From NCBI GenBank assembly GCA_002344215.1, contig DDSV01000009.1, forward strand, positions 72,369 through 136,368: DNA of 64,000 bases, read 5' to 3'. Origin of the DNA: Akkermansiaceae bacterium UBA2381 (lineage in GTDB: Bacteria > Verrucomicrobiota > Verrucomicrobiia > Verrucomicrobiales > DEV007). This document shows, piece by piece, positions 32,389-40,372 of the stretch; the stretch's first letter is position 1; the number at the start of each line of letters is the position of its first letter. Both the position numbers and the translations under genes were made by a program. The notes beneath the pieces are model-generated. The model was not told the DNA's origin. It did not search any database and saw only the letters and a list, made by a program, of their open reading frames with translations.

Positions 32389-32533
32389 GCTTGAACGTCA
32401 CTTCGCCCCTACCTGTCGAAGCTCATTGTTGAATGATTTTTCCCTTCTTTATTTGCAAACGGCATCAATCTCAAAATCACGGATTCCCGCTTGTTGAAAT
32501 CGTGTCTCAATCTAGGTTGCGACGTGTCCTCGC

Positions 32534-33712
32534 ATGGGAAAACGAACTATTACTGCAAAGCCGCGCGAGGCTGTTCTGGCGCATCGCGACAAGCTCAAAA
32601 ATCTCCGTGAGATTCTTTTTGCGAATGTGGTGATGGCCGGCGAGATCCCCGCTCCCACGGGGTTTGAGCGACGGATCACCCGATTCCTGAGTGACCGTTT
32701 CACCGAGTGTGGTCTCGATAACATTTCCCTCGATCAGGCGGGCAACGTGGCGGGGGTGCTTTCGGGCAAAACCGGTGGTCGCAACCTGCTCGTGGCGGCT
32801 CATGTCGACAAGATCTGGGCGGAAACGGCGGACCACACCGTCTCGGTCGGCGTCGGCCGGATGAGCGGACGGGGGCTGGCCGACAACAGTCTCGGGGCGG
32901 CGGTTCTGGCGACGCTGCCGCTCATTCTGGCCGAGTTGGAGATTGAACTGGATTCGAATCTGATTCTCCTCGGAACGACCCGCAGTTTCGGCCGGGGAAA
33001 CCTCCGCGGAATGCGGTTTTTCCTCGAAAATTCGGAATCTGAGATCCACTCGGCACTTTGTCTCGAGGGAATCGACCTCGGGCGGCTGAGCTTTTCGAGT
33101 CTTGGCATGGCCCGGGGGGAGATCACGGTGGAGCAATCGAGTCCGCTCGATGAGGGAAGCGAGGGCGGTAATCCGTCCGGGGTTGTTGCGGTGCTATCGG
33201 AGTTGGTCAGTGCCATGCTGCAGATCAATCAGCGCGAGAGCCCTGCCACCCGTATTCTCATCGGGTCGATCGAGGCCGGCTCGGGCTACAGTGTGCCTCC
33301 GCGCAGCGGGCTGGTTCGTTTTGAGATCAGGAGTCTGGATGCCGGTCGGGTTGCCCGCATTGAAAGAGAAATCGTGGCGCTGGTCGAAAGCTTTTCCGGT
33401 CGGGCCGGAATTTCCTCCAGGATCGAAATGATCGCCCACCGCCAGCCCGGTGATCTCGGGTCCAAACATCCGCTGGTGAGAGAGGCTAGGGAAACGCTCG
33501 AGGCCCTCGGGATTGAATCCCGGGTTGAGCCGAGCGTTTCGGAGCTGGCCTCGCTTCTTGAGAAGCGAATTCCATCATTGACGCTCGGGGTCACGCGAGG
33601 TGAGAATCGGCATTCTCCCCAGGAATCCATTTATCTTGATCCGATCTTCGACGGCCTCGCCCAACTCGTCTCGGTCCTGCAATTCATGGACACGGGAGAT
33701 TTTTCTTTTTAG
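32534..33712 (+). CDS. M20/M42-like peptidase-fold protein with altered metal site
   Basis: 392 residues, cytoplasmic. The metallopeptidase skeleton is readable: AHVDKIW (His90, Asp92), GLADNSLGA (Asp117), CLEGID (Glu178) and RHSPQE near the C-terminus, plus a middle lid domain. But where family members carry the catalytic Glu-Glu pair, this protein reads GTTRSFGRG (Thr149-Arg150-Ser151), so both the general base and one zinc ligand appear to be missing. It may be inactive, use another residue, or have another role. Four bases before gpgS, so probably co-transcribed with the solute cluster. Confidence 0.7.
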   Translation: MGKRTITAKPREAVLAHRDKLKNLREILFANVVMAGEIPAPTGFERRITRFLSDRFTECGLDNISLDQAGNVAGVLSGKTGGRNLLVAAHVDKIWAETADHTVSVGVGRMSGRGLADNSLGAAVLATLPLILAELEIELDSNLILLGTTRSFGRGNLRGMRFFLENSESEIHSALCLEGIDLGRLSFSSLGMARGEITVEQSSPLDEGSEGGNPSGVVAVLSELVSAMLQINQRESPATRILIGSIEAGSGYSVPPRSGLVRFEIRSLDAGRVARIEREIVALVESFSGRAGISSRIEMIAHRQPGDLGSKHPLVREARETLEALGIESRVEPSVSELASLLEKRIPSLTLGVTRGENRHSPQESIYLDPIFDGLAQLVSVLQFMDTGDFSF

Positions 33713-33715
33713 AGC

Positions 33716-34702
33716 ATGTCAGGGATCGACGACAGGATAGCGCGGTGGCTTGAGACGAACACCTTTCACCACAGTGAGTTCTGGGACATGCAGGAACTCG
33801 TCCGGGCGAAGAAGGAGGCCGGACTGACGATCAGTCTCTGCATTCCCACGCTCAACGAGGAGACGACCATCGGAAAAGAGATCATCGTTTTCAAAAGCGA
33901 GCTGATGGATCGCTATCCGCTCATTGATGAGATCGCGGTGATCGACTCGGGTTCCACCGACCGGACTCTCGAGATCGCGGCGAGTTACGGGGCGGATACC
34001 TATCTCTCCTCGGAGATTTTGCCGAAGCACGGGTTCAGACCCGGGAAAGGGGAGAATCTCTGGAAGGCGATCTATCAACTGCGCGGTGACATCATCTGCT
34101 ATGTCGATGCGGACATCAAAAACATCCACGCCAAGTTTGCCAGCGCCCTCGTCGCGCCGCTCATTTACCGGCCCGAGATCCAGTATGTGAAGGCCTTTTA
34201 CGACAGACCCCTTGCCCTCTCTGATGATATGCGTCCCTCGGGAGGAGGACGGGTTACGGAGATCCTCGTGCGCCCCCTCTTCTCGCTCTTTTTCCCCGAG
34301 CTGACCGCGCTGATCCAGCCGCTCTCAGGTGAGTATGCAGTGCGGCGCGAAGTCCTCGAAAAACTTCCTTTTCCGATCGGGTACGGGGTCGAGACATCCC
34401 ATCTGATTGACCTGTATCAACTGAGCGGGCTCGATGCTTTTGCCCAGACCGACCTCGACAGCCGGGTGCACCGGAACCAGTCGACGGCTGACCTTGGGAA
34501 GATGTCCTTCGGGATTCTCCAGAGTTTCCTCGATCGTCTCAAGACCTACGGCATGGCGAAAGATCTCCCCGAACTGCACGGCCTCTTTCGGCAGTTCCAG
34601 GCCGAGGGGCGGCGTTACGAACAGGTCACCCGGGAGATTTTTGAGGAAGAGCGGCCTCCGATGATTACTTTACCCGAATACCGCGAGCGGCATGGCAGAT
34701 AG
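33716..34702 (+). CDS. gpgS: Glucosyl-3-phosphoglycerate synthase
   Basis: 328 residues, GT81-type GT-A fold. The family signature is strong: SLCIPTLNEETTIG for the UDP site, VIDSGSTDRTLEIAASYGAD, HGFRPGKGENLWKA and CYVDADIKN, the last holding the DxD metal motif. PLSGEYAVRREVLEKLPFP and GYGVETSHLIDLY follow. The enzyme transfers glucose from an NDP-glucose to 3-phosphoglycerate, the first step to glucosylglycerate, an osmolyte also used under nitrogen limitation. It overlaps the next glycosyltransferase gene by 11 bases. Confidence 0.93.
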   Translation: MSGIDDRIARWLETNTFHHSEFWDMQELVRAKKEAGLTISLCIPTLNEETTIGKEIIVFKSELMDRYPLIDEIAVIDSGSTDRTLEIAASYGADTYLSSEILPKHGFRPGKGENLWKAIYQLRGDIICYVDADIKNIHAKFASALVAPLIYRPEIQYVKAFYDRPLALSDDMRPSGGGRVTEILVRPLFSLFFPELTALIQPLSGEYAVRREVLEKLPFPIGYGVETSHLIDLYQLSGLDAFAQTDLDSRVHRNQSTADLGKMSFGILQSFLDRLKTYGMAKDLPELHGLFRQFQAEGRRYEQVTREIFEEERPPMITLPEYRERHGR

Positions 34703-36158
34703 GAGAAAACGCAGGGTAGCGATCGTGCATTACCACCTCAGACGGGGAGGGGTCACCCGGGTCATTGAGGCGGCCCGTGATATCCTCACGGCGCTCGGGG
34801 ATGAGGTCATCATTCTTTCCGGGGAGCCGGCCCTGTCCGATGCCCGGCAGGCGGGAGTCAGGGTGGTGCAGGCCCTGAACTACCGGAAGACGGGAAGTCC
34901 GGTCGTGGCGGAGAGTCTTGCCGAGGAGTTGAAAAAAGAGGCTGAGGCCGGACTTGGAGGGCCGGTGGATATCTGGCATTTTCACAATCCGACCCTGGCG
35001 AAGAACGTTCTTTTTCCCAGTGTCATTCGCGAGCTGGCCTCTCAGGGGGAGAGAGTGGTCCTCCAGCTCCACGATTTCTCGGAAGACGGGAGGCCGGGTA
35101 ACTACACGAGTCAGCGTTCATTTTTCGACACCGAGTCGAGCTTCGAGGAAACGCTTTATCCCACCGCAAAGCAGATCCACTACGCCACGATCAACCGCCG
35201 TGACCACGATTTTCTGAAAGCCGCGGGAATCTCCGGAGCCAATCTCCATGTCATTCCGAACGCAATTCCTGATCTCGCGGTGACAACCCATCCGGAGGAG
35301 CGGCCATTTTCCCGGGGAAAACTCTTTGCCCTTTATCCTTCACGGGGAATCCGGCGAAAAAACATCGGGGAACTTCTCCTCCTCGCGCTCATCTACGGGG
35401 ACCGGGTTGATTTTGCGACGAGTCTGAGTCCGGAGAATCCCGAGTGGCAGAAGATCCATGATGAATGGGCCGCCCTCGCCCTCGAGTTGGAACTTCCGGT
35501 AAAACTCGGTGTTGCCGACGGGAGCGAATATTCTTTTTTTGATCTGTTAGGCTGGGCGGACTTCATTGTTACGACGAGCATTGCGGAAGGATTCGGTCTC
35601 GCCTTTCTCGAACCGTGGATCATCGGAAAGCCGGTCATGGGGCGGGACCTCCCGGATATCACGAGGGACTTCGCCGCGAACGGGATCGAGATGAGCAATC
35701 TCTACCAGCGGATTGATCTGCCGGTGGAATGGCTCGACGCGGAAGAACTGAATTCGGCGATCGAGTCGATGCTGCGGCGCAGCTACCTCGCCTACGACTG
35801 CCAGCTTCCGCGGTCGGCGATCAAGCAGACACTGAAGGCCTGGATTAAGAAGGGAAGGATTGATTTCGGCGTTCTCAGCGAGCCGTTTCAGATGCAGATC
35901 CTGAGGAAACTGAAAAAAGATCCCGCTCTGCTCGATCAAATCTCGATTCCGCCTCTGGCTCTCTATACCGGTCGGGAGATTGCGGAGCGACGCGAGATCA
36001 TCCGGCAGGTCTACAGTCTCACTCGCTACGGCCAGCTGCTTGAGCAGATGTATGAGCGGGTCGGAGCGAGCCCGGTCGGAAAGGTCTCCCACCTGCCGAC
36101 ACGGAAAGTGCTGCAACAGTTTCTGAATCCGTCGCGGCTTAATCTGCTGCGCAATTGA
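34692..36158 (+). CDS. Glycosyltransferase (GT-B, group 1-like), solute-cluster partner
   Basis: 488 residues. GT-B features are the N-terminal VAIVHYHLRRGGVTRVIEAA loop, a linking segment NLHVIPNAIPDL, and a C-terminal nucleotide-sugar site with ATSL-like ladder, FIVTTSIAEGFGLAFLEPW (the E-x-x-x-x-x-x-E motif) and GKPVMGRDLPD. Its place between gpgS and a HAD phosphatase suggests that it extends glucosyl-3-phosphoglycerate, for example with mannose as in mannosylglucosylglycerate makers such as Petrotoga and Rhodopirellula. The second sugar cannot be told from sequence. Overlaps gpgS and nearly abuts the HAD gene. Confidence 0.8.
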   Translation: MADRRKRRVAIVHYHLRRGGVTRVIEAARDILTALGDEVIILSGEPALSDARQAGVRVVQALNYRKTGSPVVAESLAEELKKEAEAGLGGPVDIWHFHNPTLAKNVLFPSVIRELASQGERVVLQLHDFSEDGRPGNYTSQRSFFDTESSFEETLYPTAKQIHYATINRRDHDFLKAAGISGANLHVIPNAIPDLAVTTHPEERPFSRGKLFALYPSRGIRRKNIGELLLLALIYGDRVDFATSLSPENPEWQKIHDEWAALALELELPVKLGVADGSEYSFFDLLGWADFIVTTSIAEGFGLAFLEPWIIGKPVMGRDLPDITRDFAANGIEMSNLYQRIDLPVEWLDAEELNSAIESMLRRSYLAYDCQLPRSAIKQTLKAWIKKGRIDFGVLSEPFQMQILRKLKKDPALLDQISIPPLALYTGREIAERREIIRQVYSLTRYGQLLEQMYERVGASPVGKVSHLPTRKVLQQFLNPSRLNLLRN

Positions 36159-36160
36159 CG

Positions 36161-37054
36161 ATGGATCATGCCGCTTATGTCCGGGAGGTGATGCGTTCCC
36201 TTGTTCCATCGGAGACGGGACTGGTGGCGAAATTGCCTGAACTGCCCGGAATCCGGGCGGTGGTTTTTGACATCTACGGGACGCTCCTCATCTCGGGCGC
36301 GGGAGAGATTTGTCCTGCGGCAGGTGCTTCGGGTGAAGAAGTCAGAAGTAATGACGGGGAACGAAATGCCTCGGCCAATTCTTTTGCCGAACGAGAGTTT
36401 GGAGAGAAAGGGGATGGCTTCTTCCGGGTGTATCAGGAAACGATCATCCGGCATCAGGACCGGCGGCGTTCGTTTGGTGTCGCGTTTCCGGAAGTGGACA
36501 TTCGTGAGGTCTGGGTGGACACGCTTGCGGCGCTCGGTCTGCCTCCGCGTGAGCCGGATGAAATTGAAGATCTGTCGGTGCGGTTTGAATGTTCTGTCAA
36601 TCCGGTATGGACCATGCCCGGTGCGGCCGGGGTGATCGAGCAGGTGAGGCTTGCCGGGCTGAAAATGGGAATAATCTCCAATGCCCAGTTCTATACCTTG
36701 CCGGTCATGGAGGGACTTTTCGGGACGACCCTCGACGGATTGGGATTTGATCCTTCGTTACAGGTGTTCTCCTTTCAGTTGCTTGAGGGAAAACCATCGC
36801 CGCGTCTTTTTGACGACCTTGCCGGAAAGGCGGGGGAGTGCGGAATAGAACCCGGGCAGATTTTTTATCTTGGCAATGACATGAGCAAGGACGTTCTTCC
36901 GGCCCGGGCAACCGGATTCCGGACGGGGCTGTTTGCGGGTGATGCGGCAAGCCTTCGCCTTGGAGGGCACAGTGTCGCCGAAGCTTTTTCCCTCGCGGAT
37001 GCAGTGATCACGGACCTTGCCCAGATCCCCCGGCTTCTCAAGATATTGTCATGA
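36161..37054 (+). CDS. HAD-superfamily hydrolase, probable sugar-phosphoglycerate phosphatase
   Basis: About 298 residues from the ATG at 36161; a TTG at 36155 overlaps the preceding stop and is less likely. HAD motif I is FDIYGTLL with Tyr in place of the second Asp (DxYxT), motif II is GIISNAQ, motif III is Lys in LEGKPSP and motif IV is YLGNDMSKD. The second acidic residue of motif I being absent is unusual for a phosphatase, where DxDx(T/V) is the rule, and is more like dehalogenase-type members. From context it should remove the phosphate from the glucosyl-3-phosphoglycerate product. Overlaps the next gene by ATGA. Confidence 0.75.
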   Translation: MDHAAYVREVMRSLVPSETGLVAKLPELPGIRAVVFDIYGTLLISGAGEICPAAGASGEEVRSNDGERNASANSFAEREFGEKGDGFFRVYQETIIRHQDRRRSFGVAFPEVDIREVWVDTLAALGLPPREPDEIEDLSVRFECSVNPVWTMPGAAGVIEQVRLAGLKMGIISNAQFYTLPVMEGLFGTTLDGLGFDPSLQVFSFQLLEGKPSPRLFDDLAGKAGECGIEPGQIFYLGNDMSKDVLPARATGFRTGLFAGDAASLRLGGHSVAEAFSLADAVITDLAQIPRLLKILS

Positions 37055-37653
37055 AAACGTACCCGGTTCACTATTCTCCCAGCCTCGATCTGGCGGAGGG
37101 GGAGTTACTTGAAGATTTCACTTTTCCGTGGCTGGATCGCCCCTGTCCCTGGACCTCCTTCCGCGCGGTCTGGAATGACCGGCATCTCGGTTTTCGATTT
37201 GAGGTTGAGGACGATGACCTCGTTCTCGATGATTCTTCCGACCCGGACCAGGCCGCACTGGGATCGGACCGGGTCGAGCTCTTTTTTGCCTCCTCCGCTG
37301 ACTTGCGGGAGCCCTACTACGGGGCCGAAATGGAACCGAGAGGCGGGGTCTATGACTACGAGGCCCGCTTTCACCGGAAAATCGACGGAGGATGGACCTT
37401 TCCGGGCCTGGAGTTTTCGGGCGAGATACTCGAGGGGGGATATGCGGTCGAGGGCTCATTCTCTCTTGATGTGCTCCGGGGCCTCGGCTGTCTCAAAGAG
37501 CTGGAAATGATCGCGGGGGTCTATCGAGCCGAGTTCTCTCACGGGCCCGATGGCATCGTGCAGAACTGGATCAGCTGGGTTGATCCGAAAGTGGCAAAGC
37601 CCGATTTTCATGTGCCCTCGTCCTTTGGAAAATTCCTCTTCACCGGTCGATAG
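37051..37653 (+). CDS. CBM9-like carbohydrate-binding domain protein, cytoplasmic
   Basis: 200 residues, no signal peptide. The beta-sandwich signature is readable: TSFRAVWNDRHLGFRFEVEDDDL, seen as AVWNDRHLGFRFEVEDDDL, then SDRVELFFASSADL, YYGAEMEPRGGVYDYEA and YAVEGSFSLDVL, ending WISWVDPKVAKPDFHVPSSFG. Such CBM9-type or DOMON-like modules bind sugars or haem; a free-standing cytoplasmic one beside osmolyte genes is uncommon. ATGA-coupled to the HAD gene and five bases before the next gene. Confidence 0.75.
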   Translation: MKTYPVHYSPSLDLAEGELLEDFTFPWLDRPCPWTSFRAVWNDRHLGFRFEVEDDDLVLDDSSDPDQAALGSDRVELFFASSADLREPYYGAEMEPRGGVYDYEARFHRKIDGGWTFPGLEFSGEILEGGYAVEGSFSLDVLRGLGCLKELEMIAGVYRAEFSHGPDGIVQNWISWVDPKVAKPDFHVPSSFGKFLFTGR

Positions 37654-37657
37654 GGTC

Positions 37658-38221
37658 ATGTCCGCGAACGGACCCTGTCCTTTCCTGCCGCCGGGAGAGG
37701 CGTCGCTCTCGGCTTCCTCCATGAAGCGGGCGGGAAAGGAGCGGGGTGAGGCTTTTTTTCTCCTCGCCCTGGAGTGCTCGCAATCTCTCTGGCAGAAGGG
37801 CCTCCCCGCGCAGTCCATCCTGCTTCTGAACCGCGCCTTTTCGGCTGAGTTCCCGGGAGGTGAGCCGGTGCCGGGCGGGTGGCCCCTGCCTTACCGGGCG
37901 ATGCGATGGGTCATGGAGGAACGACGGGAGGGGCAGTTCATCGGCAATCCCCGGCGGCATTTCCAACACCTCGCCACGCGGATGGTCGAGCCCCGCCGGG
38001 AGTTGAGAAGCTGGCGGGCCTGGGCCTGCTGGTGGTATGCCGTCGAGGTGTTTCCAGACCTTCCCGATGATGAAAAACAAATCGCGGAGGAAGGGATCGT
38101 CCTCCCCGGGCCGGAGGAGATTTTGTCAGCTCTCGAGACAGTCGGGCACCCGGGGGAAGCGGCGCTCTGGCAATCGTGTCTCAATTCGACCTCGCCTGTA
38201 TCGACGCGAGCGAGGCCTTGA
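37658..38221 (+). CDS. Hypothetical protein, end of the solute cluster
   Basis: About 187 residues from the ATG at 37658 (MSANGPCPFLPPGEASLSAS). Helical, Trp- and Arg-rich (SLWQKGLPAQSILLLNRAF; LPYRAMRWVMEERREGQFIG; RSWRAWACWWYAVEVFPDLP), no signal peptide. No family recognised. It is five bases after the CBM9-like gene and its 3' end overlaps the convergent kinase gene by about 40 bases. Coding is supported by position and composition rather than homology. Confidence 0.55.
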   Translation: MSANGPCPFLPPGEASLSASSMKRAGKERGEAFFLLALECSQSLWQKGLPAQSILLLNRAFSAEFPGGEPVPGGWPLPYRAMRWVMEERREGQFIGNPRRHFQHLATRMVEPRRELRSWRAWACWWYAVEVFPDLPDDEKQIAEEGIVLPGPEEILSALETVGHPGEAALWQSCLNSTSPVSTRARP

Positions 38222-40364
38222 ACTCGGCCGTCTTTTCCAGAATCTCCTTACGGCTGCGAAGGTCGTAGGGCAGTTTTGAGATCAGGTCGAGCGATTGCTC
38301 GAGGTAGAAGACCGCCAGAGAGCGCGAAGTCTCACCGGTGAGGTCGAGACATTTGGCGGCATAGGCGTAGGCTTCGGCGAGCGGGATTTTTGCCTCGGCA
38401 TCGTAGGGGCGAATGCGAATGAACTGTTCCCTGATTTTGATTTCCTCGCGGAAAAGAACAAGGGCCGCTTCCTTCTGGGCCTGGTCGAGTTGAATGGTTC
38501 CCAAGGAGCGGAGCGCGATGAGATACGCGAGATTGGCTTCCGACGCGAGGCTGGGCGGGCCGGTGGCCAGTGATTTCGAGAGAACCATGAGCTCCTGATA
38601 AGTTTCAGAGGCGTCGGTGATATTTTCCTCTCCGTATTCAATTTCTCCGAGAAGGAGGAGGACACGAACCGCCTCCATGGCATATCCCGGGATATCGGAC
38701 GGCTTCCCGTCTTCGATCCGGTCATTCAGGATCGTGAGGATCTCATTCAGCGTGGCAATGGCCAGTTTGGTGTCCTTTTCCAACTGATGGACACGGCTGA
38801 GCGCCTTGTAGGTCGTGGCCAGTTCCGTGACCTGAGGGAGGGAGAAAATACCGTCCTCCCCGCTGACCTGACTGCGCCATTCCAGGGCCGAGGAATAGGC
38901 GGTCACGGCGGCTTTGTAGTTTTTCTGACGTTCGTGAATCCCGCCGATGTCCATGAGATCGCGGGACGCGAGGAGGGCGAGTTCATCGACGGAATTGGGA
39001 TCCTCGGCCAGCTTCGAGCGAATTTCGAAAGCGCTCGTAAACTCCTTCAGCGCCAGATTCAGGTCCCCCTCATCGAGCGCCTGACGTCCCCGCAAGGAGG
39101 CGGTCTGAGCGGAGAATCTCAGAATGCGGGTCGACGTGCGCAGGTCTTTCGACCGGTTCTCCAGGAAGGTCTTCGCATTCTCCGAGACGATCGTGTAGAG
39201 CCGGTCCGCCCCGGCGCCGGAAATATCCCCTTTGTTCAGTTCGCTCACGAAGAGCAGCATCAGGTCGACGGCGGCACCGGCACTCTTTTCGTATTCCGCT
39301 GACGCGAGCATGGCGGCATCGGTGGCGCGTTTGGCTTTGCGGGCTTGAATGAAGGCGAAGCCGGAGGCCCACAAGGCCACCACGAGGAGAATCGCAAAGA
39401 TTGTGTTGAGGCGGCGGGCCCGCTTCACGACGGCCTGCTGATCGAGCTGCTGGATGCGGTTCCACACCTCGCGCATATCGGCGGGCCTCTCGCGAGGATC
39501 GAGGCTGAGGCACTGTTCGATCAACGCCTTTCGGTCGCTCGGCACGTAAAAATCGGCAGGCCAGAAGATATCCTCCTCGGCCTCGGTCAGGGTGGCGAGT
39601 TGATTGGCGTCGATCCCGTTTCCGGTCTCGGCGAGGGTGGCCTCCATCGTTGCCTCGACGAGAGTGGAATCCGGATCGAAATTTTTCCGCTCCTCACTGG
39701 CCAGCCCTTGAAGCCGCGGAAGTCTACCGGTCAGGAGCTTGTAAGCCACGACCCCGAAGCTGTAGACATCCCAGCGAAAGCCTTTCCCATCCGCCGAATC
39801 GCGGGGATGGCGCAACTGCTCCGGGCTCGCGTAGAGAGGAGTCCCGACCGGCTGGAAATTCTCCGCCGCCAGGCCGCGGCTTTGCCCGAAGTCACAGATC
39901 TTGATGTGAAAGGGAGTCTCGTCGGTGAGCAGGATATTCGACGGCTTGATATCGCAATGGATGATCTGGTTGCGGTGCAGGTAGGAGACGGCGTCGGCGA
40001 TGTCCCGGATCAAGCGCCAGCCCTCGCGGTGGTCGACATGACCGCAGAGACGTTCGAGAGTCCGTGTTTCCCAGACCCCGTCGAGGTTCGGATAGGCGTG
40101 GAGACCCATCGCGTAGTAGGGCGGATCATGAAGGAGGTCGAAGTCGTGAAGGGTCACGATGCCCTGATGCTCGGTGACCTGGGAAAGCTTTTCGAGCTCC
40201 CTCGCCATGGTCGAAAGATCGACGACCCCGGGACGGAAGATTTTAAGCGCCCGCTCCGAGATCCCCCGGTAGGTGGCACGAAAGACCTGACCATAGGCAC
40301 CCTCCCCAAGCGGGGGAAAGTGGATCTGGTAGTCCTTGACCTTGATCTGTTCGTCGTCGGGCAC
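38181..40364 (-). CDS. Ser/Thr protein kinase with membrane helix and TPR-like C-terminus
   Basis: 727 residues. The kinase domain (about 1-300) has the P-loop GEGAYGQVF, the Lys in RALKIF, the catalytic loop IIHCDIKPSNILL, DFG in ICDFGQSRG and TPLYASPEQL. The catalytic loop is HCD rather than HRD, a change known in kinases that do not depend on activation-loop phosphorylation. A transmembrane helix (TIFAILLVVALWASGFAFI, about 335-355) leads to an extracytoplasmic helical region with TPR-like repeats (GRQALDEGDLNLALKEF; NYKAAVTAYSSALEWR). Eight bases downstream of the cyclase gene, so in one operon with it. Confidence 0.9.
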   Translation of the reverse strand: MPDDEQIKVKDYQIHFPPLGEGAYGQVFRATYRGISERALKIFRPGVVDLSTMARELEKLSQVTEHQGIVTLHDFDLLHDPPYYAMGLHAYPNLDGVWETRTLERLCGHVDHREGWRLIRDIADAVSYLHRNQIIHCDIKPSNILLTDETPFHIKICDFGQSRGLAAENFQPVGTPLYASPEQLRHPRDSADGKGFRWDVYSFGVVAYKLLTGRLPRLQGLASEERKNFDPDSTLVEATMEATLAETGNGIDANQLATLTEAEEDIFWPADFYVPSDRKALIEQCLSLDPRERPADMREVWNRIQQLDQQAVVKRARRLNTIFAILLVVALWASGFAFIQARKAKRATDAAMLASAEYEKSAGAAVDLMLLFVSELNKGDISGAGADRLYTIVSENAKTFLENRSKDLRTSTRILRFSAQTASLRGRQALDEGDLNLALKEFTSAFEIRSKLAEDPNSVDELALLASRDLMDIGGIHERQKNYKAAVTAYSSALEWRSQVSGEDGIFSLPQVTELATTYKALSRVHQLEKDTKLAIATLNEILTILNDRIEDGKPSDIPGYAMEAVRVLLLLGEIEYGEENITDASETYQELMVLSKSLATGPPSLASEANLAYLIALRSLGTIQLDQAQKEAALVLFREEIKIREQFIRIRPYDAEAKIPLAEAYAYAAKCLDLTGETSRSLAVFYLEQSLDLISKLPYDLRSRKEILEKTAEFKASLASIQARSN

Positions 40365-40372
40365 GATAAAAA

